This document shows, in pieces, positions 44,548-52,991 of a stretch of DNA of 63,068 nt. The DNA comes from Candidatus Peregrinibacteria bacterium RIFOXYA2_FULL_41_18 (GTDB taxonomy: Bacteria > Patescibacteriota > Gracilibacteria > UBA1369 > UBA12470). The stretch covers positions 1 to 63,068 of the forward strand of contig MFXH01000013.1 in assembly GCA_001788795.1 (NCBI GenBank), in the 5' to 3' direction. A program made the position numbers and the translations under genes. The notes under the pieces were generated by a model, which saw nothing but the letters and a program-made list of their open reading frames with translations, was not told the DNA's origin and ran no database searches. Numbering within the stretch: the stretch's first letter is position 1; each line of letters starts with the position of its first letter.

Positions 44548-45003
44548 TTACAATCCGCAGACCTCCGTCATCGAAGGACAATCTTGCGCTGTCTCCATGC
44601 ATGTTGTTTTTTCGCCGTCCCATGACTTACACTCCTCCATACATGACGAGTATCCCTGATCCAATAATTCTTGATTTACGGTTGGTACGAGCGATAAGCA
44701 CTGACTATTGTAATTATTACATGCCGCGTCGCAGTTATTACCCGTTTCTTCAGTAAAAAGACATTGTGAAATCTTTTCTTCGATTTTTCCACAATCCGTC
44801 TCTGACTTTATCTCATCCAAAACATCCCCGCCGCAGTTATTGCATTTTTCTTTGCAAGCTTCCGGCGTGACGTCAGCGCACATTCCGGATATCTGTTCGC
44901 ATGTTGATTCGCAACTATCGCCTTGCACCTGATTATTGCTGGCACAAGAACTTAATGAGAGAACCGCTAGTGACAAAACCATGACGGGTAATATTTTTTT
45001 CAT
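44548..45003 (-). CDS. cysteine-rich lipoprotein
   Basis: The 151-aa product has a lipoprotein signal peptide (ending LSLSSC, Cys20) followed by about 17 cysteines, many in CxxxC spacing (CESTCEQISGMC, CKEKCNNC, CDAACNNYNSQC). Two half-repeats suggest an internal duplication, each likely a small disulfide-bonded helical module. It acts outside the membrane; function unknown. Confidence 0.75.
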   Translation of the reverse strand: MKKILPVMVLSLAVLSLSSCASNNQVQGDSCESTCEQISGMCADVTPEACKEKCNNCGGDVLDEIKSETDCGKIEEKISQCLFTEETGNNCDAACNNYNSQCLSLVPTVNQELLDQGYSSCMEECKSWDGEKTTCMETAQDCPSMTEVCGL

Positions 45004-45067
45004 AACTGTTTGTTATAGGATTCTTGGATGTTTTGATTGTATACTCCACACCGCATATAATTCAACC

Positions 45068-46180
45068 ATGGAACTTATAGCTACATGTACATTCGGCCTT
45101 GAGAAGCTTGTCCGCAACGAACTTAAAAATCTCGGGCTGTGGATCGCTTCCGTCGAAGATGGGAAAATTACTTTTGAAGCTGATGAAGAAGGTTTGATAA
45201 AAGCCAATTTGTGCTCTCGCATGGCTTCCAGAATCCAATTGAAAGTCGGCGAGTTCGACGCGACAACATTTGATCAATTATTCGATGCGGTATCCGAATT
45301 CAAATGGGAAAACTGCATAGAAGTTTCAGATAGATTTCCCGTCCAAGCGACCAGCGCAAAATCCTTACTTCATTCCGAACCTGCAATACAGAGCATTGTG
45401 AAAAAAGCTGTTGTGAAGAGACTTCAGCGTGTTTACGCCACGGATGTTCTTCCTGAAAATTCAGACGCGCTTTATCAAATAACCGTTAAGTGCATCAAAG
45501 ATCATTTCACGGTCTCAATAGACACTTCCGGAGAGGCTCTTCACAAACGAGGATACAGATCTATTGCCAATGCCGCACCTATGAAAGAAACTCTCGCGGC
45601 CGCGATGATAAATCTCTCGGATTGGGATCAGGCGCGCACTCTTATCGATCCGTTTTGCGGTTCCGGAACAATACCGATCGAAGCCGCACTTATCGCAAAA
45701 AAGATGGCTGCAGGCTTAAACCGCGAGTTCGCTTTTGAGACGTGGCCATGGATTCCTCAGGATAAAATCAAACAGGTGCGAGATGAATTGAGAGCGGCGC
45801 AACTTGCAGATGTTATGCCAAAAATTTTCGCGTTCGACATAAATCCCGATACGATTGAAATAGCAAAAGAAAACGCACGCAAGGCCGGTGTCGATGACAT
45901 CATAGTTTTCAAATGCGTTGATTTTAACAATTTGGATTTCAGAAATTTCAAAAACTGTACCTTCGTCACGAATCCTCCCTATGGCGAACGACTTGAGGAG
46001 GAGGCATATGTCACGAAGATGTATCAGACGCTTGGAGAAAAATTCCGCCAAACCAAAGACTGCTCGCTCTTCTTAATCACTTCCCGTCAGGACTTCCCTC
46101 GGTTGTTCGGTCGCCTCGAAGATAAAAACCGAAAGCTCTTCAATGGGAATCTGAAGTGCTATTTGTATGAGTATCGGTGA
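45068..46180 (+). CDS. THUMP-domain class I SAM-dependent RNA methyltransferase (RlmL/YpsC-like)
   Basis: From the ATG at 45068 the product is 370 aa, the normal length for the YpsC/RlmL-N group: it opens MELIATCTFGLEKLVRNEL. The THUMP region spans about 40-155, followed by a Rossmann methyltransferase with DPFCGSGTIPIEAA, FAFDINPDTIEIA and the catalytic NPPYGERL. Homologues methylate guanine N2 in 23S rRNA or tRNA. An upstream in-frame extension would overlap the lipoprotein gene and has no family support. Confidence 0.88.
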   Translation: MELIATCTFGLEKLVRNELKNLGLWIASVEDGKITFEADEEGLIKANLCSRMASRIQLKVGEFDATTFDQLFDAVSEFKWENCIEVSDRFPVQATSAKSLLHSEPAIQSIVKKAVVKRLQRVYATDVLPENSDALYQITVKCIKDHFTVSIDTSGEALHKRGYRSIANAAPMKETLAAAMINLSDWDQARTLIDPFCGSGTIPIEAALIAKKMAAGLNREFAFETWPWIPQDKIKQVRDELRAAQLADVMPKIFAFDINPDTIEIAKENARKAGVDDIIVFKCVDFNNLDFRNFKNCTFVTNPPYGERLEEEAYVTKMYQTLGEKFRQTKDCSLFLITSRQDFPRLFGRLEDKNRKLFNGNLKCYLYEYR

Positions 46181-46185
46181 TCTGC

Positions 46186-46198
46186 TGGGGCGGTAGGA
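46186..46198 (+). repeat. 13-nt match to the tRNA-Gln 3' region (possible att site)
   Basis: TGGGGCGGTAGGA is identical to 49859-49871, which is the acceptor/T-arm part of the tRNA-Gln gene, in the same orientation. It lies 5 bp after the methyltransferase stop, at the left edge of the accessory segment. Confidence 0.4.
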
Positions 46199-46209
46199 AG
46201 TTTTGGTTA

Positions 46210-46575
46210 CTAATTCGTTTTTTTTGCAAGACCCTGTAGCCTTTCTTTCTGTTCATTTTCCTGCTTAATTTGTCTATCCTTTATTTCTTCATCTGTAAAC
46301 AATCGCTCTTCATTTAAAGACTTGGCAAGAGACGCTGCTTCTGGCTGAATCGCCTTTATTGTCTCTTTCATATCATCAACCCCAGAGAATTTACCGTTAG
46401 AAGCGAGGAATAAACCCATTTCTATCCCATTAGCATGATGCTGCCAAACCTTAACCTGAGATTTATGAATTTCTTTTTCTTTGAAGATCAAATCTTTTTC
46501 CTTAATAGAAGAAGCCAAATGGCACTCCGCATCCACTAATGAAAGCCTATGGCTTGAATGCAGTACCTCTGGCAC
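46210..46575 (-). CDS. hypothetical charged protein
   Basis: A frame of up to 121 aa, of which the C-terminal half (about 50-121) looks protein-like: an amphipathic, Lys/Glu/Gln-rich helix ending EEIKDRQIKQENEQKERLQG. The first 20 residues overlap the remains of the PD-(D/E)XK nuclease on the other strand, so the real start may be the internal Met near residue 53. No family recognised. Confidence 0.4.
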   Translation of the reverse strand: MPEVLHSSHRLSLVDAECHLASSIKEKDLIFKEKEIHKSQVKVWQHHANGIEMGLFLASNGKFSGVDDMKETIKAIQPEAASLAKSLNEERLFTDEEIKDRQIKQENEQKERLQGLAKKTN

Positions 46576-47035
46576 ACGAGAAAATTGATGAATGGCGAGA
46601 TTCTTTACGAAGAGGCATTACATATCATTTTCCAAATACGAATCTCTTAATAACAGGTGGCGTTGATGATGTTTGGATTACACCTGATGGCGAGCTAATT
46701 ATCGTTGATTACAAGGCTACATCTAAGGAGGCTGAAGTTACGACTGGCAAGATGGCTATAAACGCCAAATGGAGGTCTATCAGTGGCTTTTCCGACAGAA
46801 TGGGTTCAAGGTCTCCCCTACCGGATACTTCGTGTATTGTAATGGTGTTACTGATAAAGATATGTTTGATGGGAAGCTGGAATTTAATATCAAACTCCTG
46901 CCCTACAAAGGCGATGATTCGTGGGTGGAAGGGACGATTAAAGATTTACACAAATGTTTGAATGGAAGTAAGATTCCGGAGTCGGGAGAGAATTGCGATT
47001 ATTGTGCTTACCTGGAGGCAGTGAAGAGTATTTAA
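46509..47035 (+). pseudogene. broken PD-(D/E)XK family nuclease
   Basis: The remains of a CPR-type PD-(D/E)XK nuclease. Frame 1 reads KKPNGTPHPLMKAYGLNAVP, continues through LITGGVDDVWITPDGELIIVDYKATSKEAEVT (active-site D, then D-x-K), then is lost near 46740. The protein continues in another frame, WQDGYKRQMEVYQWLFRQNGF, through SPTGYFVYCNGVTDKDMFDGKLEF to a terminal CDYCAYLEAVKSI. The N-terminal part of the family (a cysteine-containing CPRCFYL-type segment) is absent upstream, where a stop is met at 46506. So it is 5'-truncated and frameshifted. Confidence 0.75.
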
Positions 47036-47058
47036 TTTTCAACCTATATTAAACTCAA

Positions 47059-47337
47059 ATGGAAGACGATGATGATGACTATAGGCCAAAAACCATAAAA
47101 GAAGCCGTAGAAAGATTCATAGAGCTTTGGGATAATGCAGATATAGAGCTATTAATTGAATCTCCAAAAAGCTATATGAAGTTCCTATATTCTAATATGG
47201 AAAAAGATGTAATAGAAAGGTGTGAATTATCAAAGGACAATTTATCTCTTTTGGAAGATTGTGGATCACCAGATATGCCGATAAAAGAAGCGGCACATGT
47301 AATAATAAAAGATCTTTGGGAAGAGTTTCACTCATAA
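47059..47337 (+). CDS. hypothetical protein, DUF6794-like
   Basis: The 92-aa acidic helical protein PKTIKEAVERFIEL...LW..F resembles the DUF6794 pattern (a P-K-T-x-x-E-A-V start and a C-terminal I-I-x-x-L-W helix). It is 23 bp after the nuclease remnant and inside the accessory segment. No known activity. Confidence 0.5.
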   Translation: MEDDDDDYRPKTIKEAVERFIELWDNADIELLIESPKSYMKFLYSNMEKDVIERCELSKDNLSLLEDCGSPDMPIKEAAHVIIKDLWEEFHS

Positions 47338-47347
47338 CCTCCCCCTG

Positions 47348-47378
47348 TTGCATCATAACAAGTTAACTGTAATAATAT
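47348..47378 (+). promoter_or_regulatory. possible promoter of the DUF262 fusion gene
   Basis: TTGCAT (47348-47353) and TAATAA (47370-47375) with 16 bp between, or TAATAT at 47373-47378, 32-40 bp before the ATG. A weak match in AT-rich DNA. Confidence 0.3.
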
Positions 47379-47409
47379 TATTTGGACGTCGTTTAATATT
47401 CCACAAAAT

Positions 47410-49530
47410 ATGAGCAAGCAACCAAAGCCAGACTCGAAAAAATACATAGATTTAATTTCCGAAATTCAAAAAGGACAAATAAAAGTTCCTAAATTCCAGA
47501 GAAATTTCGTTTGGAGTCTAGATAAAACAGCTAAATTGTTAGATAGCATCCTCAAGAGTTATCCAATCGGAACATTTATTTTGTGGGAAACCAACGAAAG
47601 ATTAAATGACATCAAAAACATTGGCAATCTCGAGCTTCCTGCAATCCCAGATGGGACCAAGGTACAGTATGTTTTAGACGGTCAACAACGAATTACTTCT
47701 CTTTATTCTGCTTTTCTGGGTGCACAAATCAAAAAAGAGGGAGAAAAGAAAATCACAGATTATGCGAATATCTTTGTGGACTTAGAAGGAGATGTTGAAA
47801 ACAATGATGAACAGATTGTTGTTTCGGAAGAACCTGAAGGTATTTTCATTACACTCCATGAAATACTTAATTTCAACGATCATTTTCTCGAAATAAAAGA
47901 AAAATATTCCGATGAACATTTAAAGAAAATCCACTTGTATTCACAAGCATTTTCGACCTACGATTTTTCGACAATTGTTCTTCGAAAAGAAGATATAGAT
48001 TCAGCTATTGAGGTTTTTACAAGAATAAACACGGGTGGGCAAACGCTAACATTGTTCGAAATCATCTCTGCAAAAACCTACGACGAGGAACAGAAGTTCG
48101 ATATGGAGGATAAATTCAGAAAGCTAATGGAGACACTGACAGAACGAAAATATAATGGCATATCAAGCTCTGTCATTTTGAGCATTTTGTCTCTCGTTTT
48201 AAGCAAGAATAAAGAATGTAAGCGAAAAACCATTTTACAGCTTGAAAAACAAAGCATTATTGATACTTGGGATAATGTTATTTCCGCATTAAAAGAAAGC
48301 ATAGATTATTTTCGTTCAGTTTACCGCATCCCTGTTTCTGCAATTTTGCCCTACGATTCGCTTTTAGTCCCGTTTGCTTACTTTTTTTATTATCAAAAAG
48401 AGAAACCGAAAGGCGAACAAGTAAAATATTTAGAAGAGTTTTTTTGGCGTATTTCGCTTTCTTCCCGATATTCCAGTTCGACTGAATCAAGATTAGCACG
48501 AGATGTAAAACGAATTGATGAAATATTAAAAGGTAATCGTCCAAATTATGATGATATAAAAGTAGATTTAAACTCGCCCAAAGATTTAATAGAAACTAGC
48601 TTTAGCGCGGGAAGTAGTTACTGCAAGGCTGTTTTATGTTTATTGGCATATCATGAACCGAAAGATTTCCAAGACAACGGAAGAGTCATTTTAGATAACT
48701 CATGGTTAAAGATTGCAAATAGCAAAAATTTTCATCATTTTTTCCCAAAAGCATATTTAAGAAAAAATAATATTGGGAACGAGAACAGCCTGGTTAATAT
48801 TTCTTTAGTAAGCGCTGACTTAAACAAGCGTAAAATCAAAGCAAAAGCCCCATCTGTTTATGTACAAGACTTTTTAGATGAGAATTACGAATTACCAACG
48901 ACCTTAAAATCACATTTAATTGAGGATTTAGACGCTTTTGGACTCAAGAGTGATGATTACTTGGTTTTCTTGGAAAAACGTGCCGATATAATGTTTAAGG
49001 AACTTAAAGATAGAATTGATTTAAGGCATAAGGAAGATAGGAAGGAAGATGATCTTAGGGAGTTGATTTCAAGAATTGAAGATGAAAAACTGGAAATGAA
49101 ATCAACATTAAGGTTTGATTTATTAGAAGGAAGTATTAACAAGAAGTTGGAATATGTCGTTGCCAAAACCATTTCCGCTTTTTTGAATAGCGAGGGTGGA
49201 ACTCTAATCATCGGTGTTGATGATGATGGGAATATATTAGGTCTCGAAAAAGACATGGAAACTCTTTCTAAACAAAATTCAGACGGATTCGAATTGCATT
49301 TAAGGCAAGTAATAAAGAAATACCTGGGTGAAAATTATGAAAAATATTTAAAAATTTCTTTCCCAAAGATTGAAGATAAAGAAATATGTCTTATCAAAAT
49401 ATCAAAAAGCGGGAAACCTGTTTTTGTAAATTTTGAAGGCAATGAAAGTTTTTTTGTTCGTATTGGCAACTCTTCTATCCCTAAAAACAGACAAGAACAA
49501 AGCGAATACGAGAAACTGCATTGGAATTGA
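47410..49530 (+). CDS. DUF262-HNH (GmrSD-like) protein fused to a Schlafen AlbA_2 domain
   Basis: A 706-aa, likely defence, protein. Residues about 10-230 form a DUF262/ParB-like domain with KFQRNFVWSLDKTAKLLDSIL, PIGTFILWE, VLDGQQRITSL (the nucleotide-hydrolysis DGQQR motif) and FTRINTGGQTL. Residues about 430-490 contain FHHFFPKAYL and NSLVNISLVSADLNKRKIK, a DUF1524-like HNH active site. Residues about 555-700 are an AlbA_2/Schlafen domain: KTISAFLNSEGGTLIIGVDDDG and FFVRIGNSS. GmrSD-type enzymes cut modified phage DNA; AlbA_2 binds nucleic acid. The fusion and AT-rich composition suggest a horizontally acquired antiviral gene. Confidence 0.78.
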   Translation: MSKQPKPDSKKYIDLISEIQKGQIKVPKFQRNFVWSLDKTAKLLDSILKSYPIGTFILWETNERLNDIKNIGNLELPAIPDGTKVQYVLDGQQRITSLYSAFLGAQIKKEGEKKITDYANIFVDLEGDVENNDEQIVVSEEPEGIFITLHEILNFNDHFLEIKEKYSDEHLKKIHLYSQAFSTYDFSTIVLRKEDIDSAIEVFTRINTGGQTLTLFEIISAKTYDEEQKFDMEDKFRKLMETLTERKYNGISSSVILSILSLVLSKNKECKRKTILQLEKQSIIDTWDNVISALKESIDYFRSVYRIPVSAILPYDSLLVPFAYFFYYQKEKPKGEQVKYLEEFFWRISLSSRYSSSTESRLARDVKRIDEILKGNRPNYDDIKVDLNSPKDLIETSFSAGSSYCKAVLCLLAYHEPKDFQDNGRVILDNSWLKIANSKNFHHFFPKAYLRKNNIGNENSLVNISLVSADLNKRKIKAKAPSVYVQDFLDENYELPTTLKSHLIEDLDAFGLKSDDYLVFLEKRADIMFKELKDRIDLRHKEDRKEDDLRELISRIEDEKLEMKSTLRFDLLEGSINKKLEYVVAKTISAFLNSEGGTLIIGVDDDGNILGLEKDMETLSKQNSDGFELHLRQVIKKYLGENYEKYLKISFPKIEDKEICLIKISKSGKPVFVNFEGNESFFVRIGNSSIPKNRQEQSEYEKLHWN

Positions 49531-49814
49531 GATAATCAACACCTTCGGATCACTCTTGTTAAAATCTACCGTTGCACCACTCGGGGGTATACCACCTGCA
49601 TCACTCCTCTTTCACCGTACAACCTAAGTACTACAACTTATACATAAGCTGGTCCGCACTTCGTTCCATAAGGTGCGGTAGGATGACGCTTGCCACGCTT
49701 CGCGTGTCTGCGCTATGCGCCTGCGTCGCTCGGTCATTTTGTAGTGTAGCACTCCAAAACGACGCTCGCTATCCTCGGCGCCCGAACCAAGGTTCTCATC
49801 CTTCACTCTAACAG
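49531..49814. other. gene-free region with short hairpins, higher G+C than its neighbour
   Basis: No supported gene. It holds hairpins CCGCAC/GTGCGG (about 49656-49680) and ACGC-TTC-GCGT (about 49698) and C/G-rich sequence that contrasts with the AT-rich DUF262 gene before it. It may be the right-hand end of the accessory segment or an unrecognised RNA. Confidence 0.4.
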
Positions 49815-49850
49815 AAACAATCCCTTACCTCATGAATGAGGTGCGGGCTT
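49815..49850 (-). terminator. possible terminator after tRNA-Gln
   Basis: On the minus strand ACCTCAT-TC-ATGAGGT forms a hairpin shortly beyond the encoded CCA, with outer GCCC/GGG pairing and a short TTGTTT tail. Confidence 0.4.
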
Positions 49851-49854
49851 GTTT

Positions 49855-49929
<75 letters not shown>

Positions 49930-49990
49930 AAAATCTTTACTGTGCAAATTTATACGGTTTCGAGAGGTTTTTCAAGAAGTTCTGGGAATT

Positions 49991-50095
49991 TCAGTGTTTT
50001 TTAGACTCTTTCCATTCGTCAACTACTGCATCCATTGCGCTTTGTATGTCTTTATCAACTTCAATTCTCTCTACTTTTGATTCTTTCATGTTCAT
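49991..50095 (-). CDS. 34-aa micro-ORF translationally coupled to yjbQ
   Basis: The ATG overlaps the yjbQ TGA stop as ATGA on the minus strand, the classic coupling arrangement. The predicted peptide is [20 protein letters not shown] plus 14 more residues ending EWKESKKH; it is charged and amphipathic, with an acidic-basic balance like a short helix. I do not recognise it. Its length and lack of homologues known to me keep confidence low. Confidence 0.4.
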   Translation of the reverse strand: MNMKESKVERIEVDKDIQSAMDAVVDEWKESKKH

Positions 50096-50634
50096 ATTAT
50101 TAAATCACTTAATCCCGAATCTAAAGATTCTTGCAGTTTTTTCTGCAGATTATCTTTATTTTGATACATATCAAGATCCTCCATTTCATCATCTATAGAC
50201 TGCATACCCATCACCTTAACAACCACCCTCTTTCTCCTCTTTCCATCAAACTCAGCATAATAAACCTGTTCCCATGGACCAAGATCTAATTTGCCTTTTG
50301 TAATAGGAAGAATCACCTGATGTCCTAGCAATAACCTCTTCAAATGCGCATCTCCATTATCCTCTCCGGTCTGATGATGCCTGTACTCTTTTCCTTCTCG
50401 TCCATATACGCCGTAAGTCGGCGCAAGTTTTTCGACCCAGTCCTGTATGTCTTCAATCAATCCGTTCTCCGCATCGTTCACGTAAACCGCCGCCGTAATA
50501 TGCATAGCTGAAACCAGCACCATTCCTTCTTCAACACCGCTCTCTTCAACTACTTGTGCGACTTTATCTGTTATCCTTATGAATTCCTGGCGTTTTTCTG
50601 TATTAAACCAGAGATAATCGGTATGAGTTTTCAT
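50092..50634 (-). CDS. yjbQ: YjbQ/UPF0047 family protein
   Basis: Secondary thiamine-phosphate-synthase-like beta-barrel family. It begins with the family's early strand ([18 protein letters not shown]) and shows [16 protein letters not shown] and [38 protein letters not shown], including conserved His, Asp and the GxWQ-like end. At 180 aa it is longer than the roughly 135-aa norm by a C-terminal tail and an insertion near residue 75. Real cellular role is uncertain; the thiamine activity was shown only as weak complementation in Escherichia coli. Confidence 0.85.
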   Translation of the reverse strand: MKTHTDYLWFNTEKRQEFIRITDKVAQVVEESGVEEGMVLVSAMHITAAVYVNDAENGLIEDIQDWVEKLAPTYGVYGREGKEYRHHQTGEDNGDAHLKRLLLGHQVILPITKGKLDLGPWEQVYYAEFDGKRRKRVVVKVMGMQSIDDEMEDLDMYQNKDNLQKKLQESLDSGLSDLII

Positions 50635-50643
50635 AACTGATTT

Positions 50644-50904
50644 TTATTTATATATATCATGATCCCCTACAGCCAAGAGAGATACTTCCTTTTCAGATTT
50701 ATATAAAAAAACTATTCGATACTGATAGTTAACCGAGAAGCTATATAAACCTTTTAACTTACCTTTAAGCTTATGAGTCTTTAGGAAAATATGACTGGGA
50801 TTCTCTGTAAAAAGTCCAATTTTCTCCTTCACTTCTTGCTGAAGAGAACTCGGCAGTTTCTTGTAACTTCTAACAAAATTCGGCTTATAAGATATTTTGA
50901 TCAT
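50644..50904 (-). CDS. RelE/ParE-family toxin (mRNA interferase-like)
   Basis: The 86-aa product matches type II toxins of the RelE/YafQ fold: YKPNFVRSYKKLPSSLQQEVKEKI at the start, then LKGKLKGLYSFSVNYQYRIVFLYKSEKEVSLLAVGDHDIY, where the Arg and terminal His-Asp-Tyr region sit at usual active-site places. It follows the ribbon-helix-helix antitoxin gene by 3 bp. It probably cuts mRNA on the ribosome. Confidence 0.82.
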   Translation of the reverse strand: MIKISYKPNFVRSYKKLPSSLQQEVKEKIGLFTENPSHIFLKTHKLKGKLKGLYSFSVNYQYRIVFLYKSEKEVSLLAVGDHDIYK

Positions 50905-50907
50905 GTT

Positions 50908-51114
50908 TTAGAGTTTTTTAGCCAATGCATCCAAATCCCCTTCGAGATCAGGTTCGTTCATAGCTTTTCGAACGTCTTGCACGGCTTGCTCTTCCAAATA
51001 CATTTTTATCGCCTGTCTTACAGCTTCGGCCTTATTAGAGGCAAGTCCTCTCTTCACGAGAGATTCTATACCTTTTTGCATTTCTTCCGAGAGAGGAACA
51101 GATAGTGTACTCAT
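50908..51114 (-). CDS. ribbon-helix-helix antitoxin
   Basis: The 68-aa product from the ATG at 51114 reads MSTLSVPLSEEMQKGIESLV, a beta-strand and helix of the RHH/ParD-like DNA-binding fold, followed by KAEAVRQAIKMYLEEQ and an acidic C-terminal tail that would bind the toxin. Two TTATCAT sites lie upstream. The longer start at 51156 would run into the operator and is less likely. Confidence 0.8.
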   Translation of the reverse strand: MSTLSVPLSEEMQKGIESLVKRGLASNKAEAVRQAIKMYLEEQAVQDVRKAMNEPDLEGDLDALAKKL

Positions 51115-51128
51115 CGTTATGTATGATG

Positions 51129-51156
51129 TTATCATATTACGATATAATATTATCAT
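51129..51156 (-). promoter_or_regulatory. operator/promoter of the toxin-antitoxin pair
   Basis: Two direct TTATCAT sites (51129-51135 and 51150-51156), 21 bp apart (two helical turns), flank the AT-rich ATATAATATT. This is a typical RHH antitoxin operator layout over the promoter, ending 15 bp before the antitoxin start. Confidence 0.5.
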
Positions 51157-51260
51157 GTATTTAGACTTTCTGCAAACCGTTTACGCCATCTTTTTAGCAT
51201 GCTGACATTAAAAAAAGATGGAAAAGAGCACGTCCCATTTCGCGTAACCAAACTACTTGC

Positions 51261-51266
51261 TAAAAT
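51261..51266 (+). promoter_or_regulatory. polX -10 element, very short leader
   Basis: TAAAAT (51261-51266) after TTGC lies only 6 bp before the polX ATG at 51273, so the transcript would be leaderless or nearly so. Confidence 0.35.
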
Positions 51267-51272
51267 AGTCTC

Positions 51273-52991
51273 ATGGAAAACAAAAAGATTGCGCAAATTT
51301 TTCAGGAGATCGGAGACATCCTTGAACTCAAAGGCGACAATCCTTTCAAAATAATCGCTTACAACAAAGCAGCTCAAGTCATATCGAATTATCCTTATGA
51401 TTTGAGAGAAATTTACAAGAAAGATCCGGATCTTGTTAAGCAAATCCCCGGTATCGGAGAATCGCTTGCCGTTAAGATAGAAGAGATCCTTGCAACCGGC
51501 GACTGCCAGAAGCATTTGAAACTTGTGAAAGAGATCAAACATGGCGTGCTCGACATCATGCGCCTGCGCGGGATTGGGCCGAAGAAAACCAAGCTTTTTT
51601 ATGACAAACTAGGCATAGATTCGGTTCAGAAGCTCAAGAGTTATGCACGGCGCGGACTACTCCGCGAACTCACGGGAATGGGCGAGAAAAGCGAGCTTGC
51701 AGTCCTCGAAGCGATTGAGGCTTACGGAAGGCTAAAAGCTCGCATGCCAATAAGTGATGCGCTTAATATCGCGGAAGAGATTGTGAGTTTTTTGCGTAAA
51801 TCTCCCGAAGTCAAAAAAGCCGAGTATGCGGGAAGCCTTCGCAGACGTCTCGAAACTGTCGGTGATATAGACATCTTGGCTTGCGGTAGCCCGAAAATAG
51901 TCGAACATTTCTGCTCGTTTCCGGAGGTGGAGCATATCGAATCTAAAGGCGATACAAAAGCGACTGTCGTTCTCAATAGCGGAATTCAGGTTGATTTGCG
52001 AGTTGTTCCGATCGATAGTTTTGGCGCGGCGCTCTACTATTTCACAGGTTCCAAGGCTCACAATATTGCGACACGAAAAATAGCGCAGAAGATGGGACTG
52101 AAAATAAACGAATATGGAGTTTTTAATGGCAAAAAATGTGTTGCCGGCAAAACCGAGGAGGAAATTTTTAAATCAATACATCTCCCCTACATCATTCCGG
52201 AAATGCGCGAGGATATGGGTGAAATAGAACTTGCCGCAAGCCGCGAGTGGAAGAAATTCAAACCAATCGAAATCTCCGATATTCAGGGCGACCTACACAG
52301 CCATACCAATTGGTCGGACGGATCACTCGATCTCGAACAAGCCGCTCTGGAAGCCAAGAAACGCGGATACACATACTTGGCGATCACAGATCATTCCGGC
52401 TCACTCAAAATCGCACATGGCCTAGATAAGATACGGCTCGAGGCGCAAATGAAAGAAATCGATAAATTAAATAAAAAACTTCGCGGAATCGTACTCTTGA
52501 AAGGTGTTGAAGTGGATATTTTGAAAGACGGTTCTCTCGATATGCCAGACTCTGTCTTGAAGAAATTGGATATCGTTGTGGCATCCGTTCACACATATTT
52601 CAAACTGACCGCAGAGGAGCAAACCGCGCGCATAATTCGAGCGATTCAAAATCCGTTTGTGAATATCTTGGGCCACCCCACAGGCAAACTGCTCGGCATG
52701 AGAGAGGCTTATGAAGTTGATCTTATGACGGTGATGCGCGCCGCGCGCGCGAGGGACGTTGCGCTTGAGCTCAACTGTAATCCAAAGAGGTTGGATTTGA
52801 ATGCGCAAGTGCTTAGGGCGGCGCGTGATATGGGACTTATGATTTCGCTTGATACTGATGCACATGGGTCGTCGCAATTGGAGTATATTGAGTACGGTGT
52901 GCATATGGCGAGACGCGGTTGGCTTGAGAAAAAGAATGTTTTGAATACAATGGAACTCCAATCATTAAAGAAATTTTTGAGACATGGATAG
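51273..52991 (+). CDS. polX: DNA polymerase/3'-5' exonuclease PolX
   Basis: Family X polymerase for base-excision/gap repair. The 572-aa protein has an N-terminal helix-hairpin-helix region (NPFKIIAYNKAAQVI, GIGESLAVKIEEIL, GIGPKKTKLFYDKLG), the polymerase core (EYAGSLRRRLETVGDIDILAC, with catalytic Asp pair in DID) and a C-terminal PHP phosphoesterase domain (DLHSHTNWSDGS, ITDHSG, GHPTGKLLG, LDTDAHG). Overlaps the rsmE start by 8 bp. Confidence 0.95.
   Translation: MENKKIAQIFQEIGDILELKGDNPFKIIAYNKAAQVISNYPYDLREIYKKDPDLVKQIPGIGESLAVKIEEILATGDCQKHLKLVKEIKHGVLDIMRLRGIGPKKTKLFYDKLGIDSVQKLKSYARRGLLRELTGMGEKSELAVLEAIEAYGRLKARMPISDALNIAEEIVSFLRKSPEVKKAEYAGSLRRRLETVGDIDILACGSPKIVEHFCSFPEVEHIESKGDTKATVVLNSGIQVDLRVVPIDSFGAALYYFTGSKAHNIATRKIAQKMGLKINEYGVFNGKKCVAGKTEEEIFKSIHLPYIIPEMREDMGEIELAASREWKKFKPIEISDIQGDLHSHTNWSDGSLDLEQAALEAKKRGYTYLAITDHSGSLKIAHGLDKIRLEAQMKEIDKLNKKLRGIVLLKGVEVDILKDGSLDMPDSVLKKLDIVVASVHTYFKLTAEEQTARIIRAIQNPFVNILGHPTGKLLGMREAYEVDLMTVMRAARARDVALELNCNPKRLDLNAQVLRAARDMGLMISLDTDAHGSSQLEYIEYGVHMARRGWLEKKNVLNTMELQSLKKFLRHG

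Noticed and set aside
51153..51542. Minus-strand frame of 129 codons upstream of the antitoxin
   Set aside because: It is antisense to the start of polX, has no recognisable protein features and would cover the toxin-antitoxin operator.
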